Positions 61,323 to 64,000 of a stretch of 64,000 nt of DNA are shown piece after piece. The position numbers and the translations under genes were made by a program. Position 1 is the stretch's first letter. Every line of letters starts with the position of its first letter. The DNA comes from Streptomyces umbrinus (GTDB taxonomy: Bacteria; Actinomycetota; Actinomycetes; Streptomycetales; Streptomycetaceae), in assembly GCF_030817415.1 (NCBI RefSeq), contig NZ_JAUSZI010000002.1:6448001-6512000 (forward strand), in the 5' to 3' direction. The notes beneath the pieces are model-generated. The model made no database searches. It saw nothing but the letters and a program-made list of their open reading frames with translations, and had not been told where the DNA came from.

Positions 61323-62183
61323 CTACCGGGGCTCGGGCGGGCGCTGGCGAGGCATGTTCGGGCGGGTGCCCGGGGGAAGCGGGGGGCGCCCGGGCGGAGC
61401 GGAGTCGACGCGGGCGGCCCCACCCACGCCCGCCTGGATGGCAAGCGGCCCCGCCCCGGTCCGAAACTCCACCATCCAGTCCGCGGTCTCCACCCGCACA
61501 AGCTCAGTCACATCCTCCGAGAACCGCCGAAGCACACCAAGGCACCGCTCGGCAGCCTCCCCCGCGGTCCCCTCGGCGGGCCCGAGAACCTCCCGCACAC
61601 ACTCGGACGCCCAGTCGAACTGAAGTACCTGCAACCGCCGCTGCACGGCCTGAGCCGTGGCCACATCCCTTATCCACCCGGCCGTCACCCCGAAGAAACG
61701 GTCCCCCGCCACACACGCGACCCCGACGAGCATCCCCAGATATCCCCAGACGGCACCCCCGCCCACCACCCCCGTGACATCGAGCAGAGGCAACGCGGCC
61801 CCGGCAAGAGCCCCCACCGCGGCCCCGCCCCGCAACGCCCGCGCCACCCGCCGCTTCCACACCCGCTCGGCGAGATACCAGGACGCCGTGGCCAGCGCCC
61901 CCGCCTCCACCCACCGGTACAGCTCGTGGAGCCGCTCGGCCGGCTCCCCCCAGTCCCCGAGGGGGAACGTACGCCCCATGAGATCGCTGGGCCTCGGCCC
62001 GCCGGGCCCGAGTGCGCCCCGGCCGGGAACACCGCGTCGCGGACCGCTCCGCCCGGGTCCTCCGGGACCGCCGGACCCGCCGGGCCCGAACCCGCCCGGC
62101 CTCGGACCACCGGCCCGCGCACCATCACCCCGACCGTCCCCGTCCTGGGCCGACCCCTCGGGCTGCATGTCCGGCTGGCTCAC
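61323..62183 (-). CDS. SLATT-like two-helix membrane protein
   Basis: The 286-residue product begins with about 65 residues rich in Gly and Pro, then ERLHELYRWVEAGALATASWYLAERVWKRR, two close transmembrane helices (GGAAVGALAGAALPLLDVTG and WGYLGMLVGVACVAGDRFFG), and a long helix (WIRDVATAQAVQRRLQVLQF). This layout fits SLATT domains, two-helix proteins that act as membrane effectors of nucleotide second-messenger systems when next to SMODS synthases. No such partner is present, as in other streptomycetes where this gene stands near recR. GGGAG precedes the GTG start. Confidence 0.75.
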   Translation of the reverse strand: MSQPDMQPEGSAQDGDGRGDGARAGGPRPGGFGPGGSGGPGGPGRSGPRRGVPGRGALGPGGPRPSDLMGRTFPLGDWGEPAERLHELYRWVEAGALATASWYLAERVWKRRVARALRGGAAVGALAGAALPLLDVTGVVGGGAVWGYLGMLVGVACVAGDRFFGVTAGWIRDVATAQAVQRRLQVLQFDWASECVREVLGPAEGTAGEAAERCLGVLRRFSEDVTELVRVETADWMVEFRTGAGPLAIQAGVGGAARVDSAPPGRPPLPPGTRPNMPRQRPPEPR

Positions 62184-62508
62184 CCGACGCTCCCTAATCG
62201 TGACGTTGCGTGACGGTAGCGTGGCGCAAGGTTCACGAGATGCTGCTGCGCCGCACCCTTACTACCTCCCAATGGGTGGCGATGGACCCGGTTTCGGGGG
62301 TTTTCCGCTCGGACGTGGGCGTTGATCAGGTATAGGCCAATCCGCCGTCTCACTCGAAAGAGTGCTGGGGCGACGGCTCGGCAGACCACGTAGGCTCGTG
62401 CCAAGGCGGGAAACCCCCGCCGGACAGCCGTACACAAGCGGTACGGACGGTCGTACTCGCGGCTGTCCGGGAAGCCGTACCCAAGCCGTACGAAACCAGG
62501 AGCTGATC
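62184..62508. other. Upstream region of ebfC-recR
   Basis: About 325 bp without a gene between divergent transcripts. Visible are the direct repeats AAGCGGTACGG, AAGCCGTACCC and AAGCCGTACGA (62435-62490), the short IR GGCGGGAAACCCCCGCC (62406-62422) and a TAGGCT -10-like box at 62391. I looked for a signal recognition particle RNA, which sits here in some bacteria, and found no GGAAGCAGC-type core. Confidence 0.5.
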
Positions 62509-62850
62509 GTGATTCCCGGTGGTGGCCAGCCCAATATGCAGCAGCTGCTCCAGCAGGCCCAGAAGATGCAGCAGGACCTCGCGACCGCGCAGGAGGAGCT
62601 GGCGCGGACAGAGGTCGAAGGACAGGCGGGCGGCGGCCTGGTGAAGGCGACGGTGACGGGTTCCGGCGAGCTGCGTGGCCTGGTCATCGACCCCAAGGCC
62701 GTGGACCCCGAGGACACCGAGACCCTCGCGGACCTGATCGTCGCGGCGGTCCAGGCGGCGAACGAGAACGCCCAGACCCTCCAGCAGCAGAAGCTCGGCC
62801 CGCTGGCCCAGGGCCTGGGCGGCGGCGGCATCCCCGGCCTGCCGTTCTAA
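62509..62850 (+). CDS. ebfC: YbaB/EbfC nucleoid-associated protein
   Basis: This small DNA-binding protein forms tweezer-like dimers and is nearly always next to recR. From GTG 62509 (AGGAG upstream) it has 113 residues: [22 protein letters not shown], then [42 protein letters not shown], and a Gly-rich end [10 protein letters not shown]. The longer open frame upstream is not needed. It is followed by recR after 145 bp. Confidence 0.93.
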   Translation: MIPGGGQPNMQQLLQQAQKMQQDLATAQEELARTEVEGQAGGGLVKATVTGSGELRGLVIDPKAVDPEDTETLADLIVAAVQAANENAQTLQQQKLGPLAQGLGGGGIPGLPF

Positions 62851-62995
62851 GTCAACCCGGCGGTCCCTTCTAAGACGGCCGACCGCCAACTACCGTACGT
62901 ACCAAGAGGGCAAGCACGACTACGGTACGTACCGAGCGAGCAGCGGACGAGCGGTAGAACGAGCAGCGCAACGAGCAGGAACAGGAAGGCAATCC

Positions 62996-63595
62996 GTGTA
63001 CGAAGGCGTGGTCCAGGACCTCATCGACGAACTGGGGCGGCTCCCCGGCGTCGGTCCCAAGAGCGCGCAGCGGATCGCCTTCCACATCCTCCAGGCCGAG
63101 CCGACGGACGTACGCCGTCTCGCTCAGTGCCTGATGGAGGTCAAGGCGAAGGTCCGCTTCTGCGCCACCTGCGGGAACGTGGCGCAGGAAGAGCTGTGCA
63201 ACATCTGCCGCGACCCGCGCCGCGACCTCACGGTCATCTGTGTGGTAGAGGAGCCCAAGGACGTCGTCGCGATCGAGCGGACGCGTGAGTTCCGGGGCAA
63301 GTACCACGTCCTGGGCGGCGCGATCAGCCCGATCGAGGGCGTGGGCCCCGACGACCTGCGGATAAGGGAACTGCTCGCGCGCCTGGCGGACGGCACGGTC
63401 ACGGAGCTCATCCTGGCCACGGACCCGAACCTGGAGGGCGAGGCCACGGCCACGTATCTCGCCCGCATGATCAAGCCCATGGGCCTCAGGGTCACCCGCC
63501 TCGCCAGCGGGCTGCCGGTGGGCGGTGACCTCGAGTACGCGGACGAGGTCACTCTGGGACGCGCCTTCGAGGGAAGGCGGCTGCTGGATGTCTGA
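62996..63595 (+). CDS. recR: Recombination protein RecR
   Basis: RecR works with RecO (and RecF) in loading RecA at gaps. The 199-residue product has the helix-hairpin-helix [20 protein letters not shown], a four-cysteine zinc finger ([21 protein letters not shown]), a Toprim domain with [17 protein letters not shown] and [17 protein letters not shown], and a C-terminal Walker B-like segment ([17 protein letters not shown]). AGGAAGG precedes the GTG start. Confidence 0.97.
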   Translation: MYEGVVQDLIDELGRLPGVGPKSAQRIAFHILQAEPTDVRRLAQCLMEVKAKVRFCATCGNVAQEELCNICRDPRRDLTVICVVEEPKDVVAIERTREFRGKYHVLGGAISPIEGVGPDDLRIRELLARLADGTVTELILATDPNLEGEATATYLARMIKPMGLRVTRLASGLPVGGDLEYADEVTLGRAFEGRRLLDV

Positions 63596-63605
63596 ACGAG
63601 TAGTT

Positions 63606-63643
63606 GATGCACGAGACGCACGAGATGCACGAGACGCGCGAGA
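63606..63643. repeat. Tandem 9-bp repeat after recR
   Basis: GCACGAGAC and close variants occur four times in a row (63608-63643). Later in the gap, GGAAGGCCGGCTTCTAGATG (63691-63710) echoes the recR end GGAAGGCGGCTGCTGGATG (63572-63590), a partial duplication. Confidence 0.7.
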
Positions 63644-63707
63644 CGAAGCTCTTCTCGACGCCTTCTCGACGTCCCTGTCGAAGTCCTTGAGGAAGGCCGG
63701 CTTCTAG

Positions 63708-64000
63708 ATGTCTGACGCCACGCTGCACGCGACGGGGCAGGACCCCGACAACTTCGCGGTCCAGATCGCGGACCAGGTGGAGAGCTTCCTCGTAGCGGTC
63801 ACAGAGGTCGCCAAGGGCGACGAGCCGGACTCGGCGGTCCCCTTCCTCCTCCTGGAGGTCTCCCAGCTCCTGCTGGCCGGCGGCCGCCTGGGCGCGCACG
63901 AGGACATCGTCCCGGACGAGCGCTACGAGCCCGACCTGGGCCCCGAGCCGGACGTCGACGAACTCCGCGAGCGCCTCGCGTTGATGCTCGACCCGGTCGA
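63708..64000 (+). CDS. DUF5063 protein, 3' end outside the window
   Basis: The frame is open to the last base. The visible 97 residues start MSDATLHATGQDPDNFAVQI and continue ADQVESFLVAVTEVAKGDEP, SAVPFLLLEVSQLLLAGGRL and DVDELRERLALMLDPV. This is the N-terminus of the DUF5063 family that follows recR in actinobacteria. No role is known. It is probably co-transcribed with recR across the 112-bp repeat-bearing gap. Confidence 0.85.
   Translation, partial: MSDATLHATGQDPDNFAVQIADQVESFLVAVTEVAKGDEPDSAVPFLLLEVSQLLLAGGRLGAHEDIVPDERYEPDLGPEPDVDELRERLALMLDPV

Noticed and set aside
62184..62508. Possible signal recognition particle RNA or tRNA near ebfC-recR
   Set aside because: No conserved SRP core, CCA end or T-loop (GTTCGAATC) could be found here or elsewhere in the window.

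Overview
The window is chromosomal DNA of a Streptomyces-type actinomycete. The evidence is very high GC with GC-rich third codon positions, many GTG and TTG starts, a HspR/HAIR site in front of clpB, promoters of the TANNNT type placed 6-7 nt before start codons (leaderless transcripts), DUF397/XRE/ATP-binding trios, and the GC-rich intergenic palindromes common in streptomycetes. The order clpB - pyrE - fba - kynA/kynU - eutB/eutC - purA - ebfC - recR looks like the conserved chromosomal core of that genus. I see no rRNA, tRNA, CRISPR array, insertion sequence, integrase or phage genes.

Region 1 (1-3400) holds three paralogous LuxR-type regulators (one cut by the window edge) next to a two-gene unit for a small exported peptide with two DSSWG motifs and a short Rieske-like protein whose cluster ligands look altered. 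I cannot assign this locus to a known system, and it is my main candidate for something undescribed. Region 2 (3500-9900) has an FMN/F420 PPOX-type oxidoreductase, heat-shock clpB, DUF2617, a Cys/Gly-tailed membrane peptide and a PLP aminotransferase. Region 3 (9600-14150) is accessory: a DUF433/PIN-like toxin-antitoxin pair with a frameshifted toxin, a winged-helix/zinc-ribbon protein and an XRE-DUF397/ATP-binding trio. Region 4 (14160-24750) is mostly housekeeping: DHFR-like reductase, a PIG-V-like membrane protein, YbjN, a membrane-fused spermidine synthase, an SRPBCC protein, aldose-1-epimerase, pyrE, fba, a frameshifted MFS exporter and DUF3151.

Region 5 (24850-29000) is a tryptophan catabolism module: tryptophan 2,3-dioxygenase and kynureninase overlap, and a plausible kynurenine formamidase lies beyond a TetR gene. 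Together they could convert Trp to anthranilate. Region 6 (29000-40900) carries an exported hydrolase with a repeat-derived N-terminus, a membrane acyltransferase, two tandem paralogous NarL-type two-component systems, a cytochrome P450, and an ABC-2 exporter divergent from its probable GbsR/MarR repressor. Region 7 (40900-46760) has a TetR-controlled hydrolase pair and a minimal ethanolamine module (APC permease divergent from eutB-eutC). Region 8 (47000-64000) has a degenerate diacylglycerol kinase-like protein with a Gly/Ser insert, purA, a LuxR remnant, a glycine-zipper protein, a lipoprotein, a GntR/aminotransferase pair, a PfpI/MarR operon, a Ser/Thr kinase whose linker contains the local intergenic repeat read in frame, an M28 peptidase, a solo SLATT membrane protein, and ebfC-recR-DUF5063.

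Two dispersed repeat families run through the window. One is a 20-bp palindrome half (GCGCAGTTCCCCGCGCCCCT). The other is a composite element containing CCGGCGTTTGAGGA plus a GGGGGCGGAGCCCCC hairpin. They sit almost only just past gene 3' ends, except for copies inside the kinase gene. Positions, motifs and overlaps were read by eye; family names are recognition from memory, not search results.
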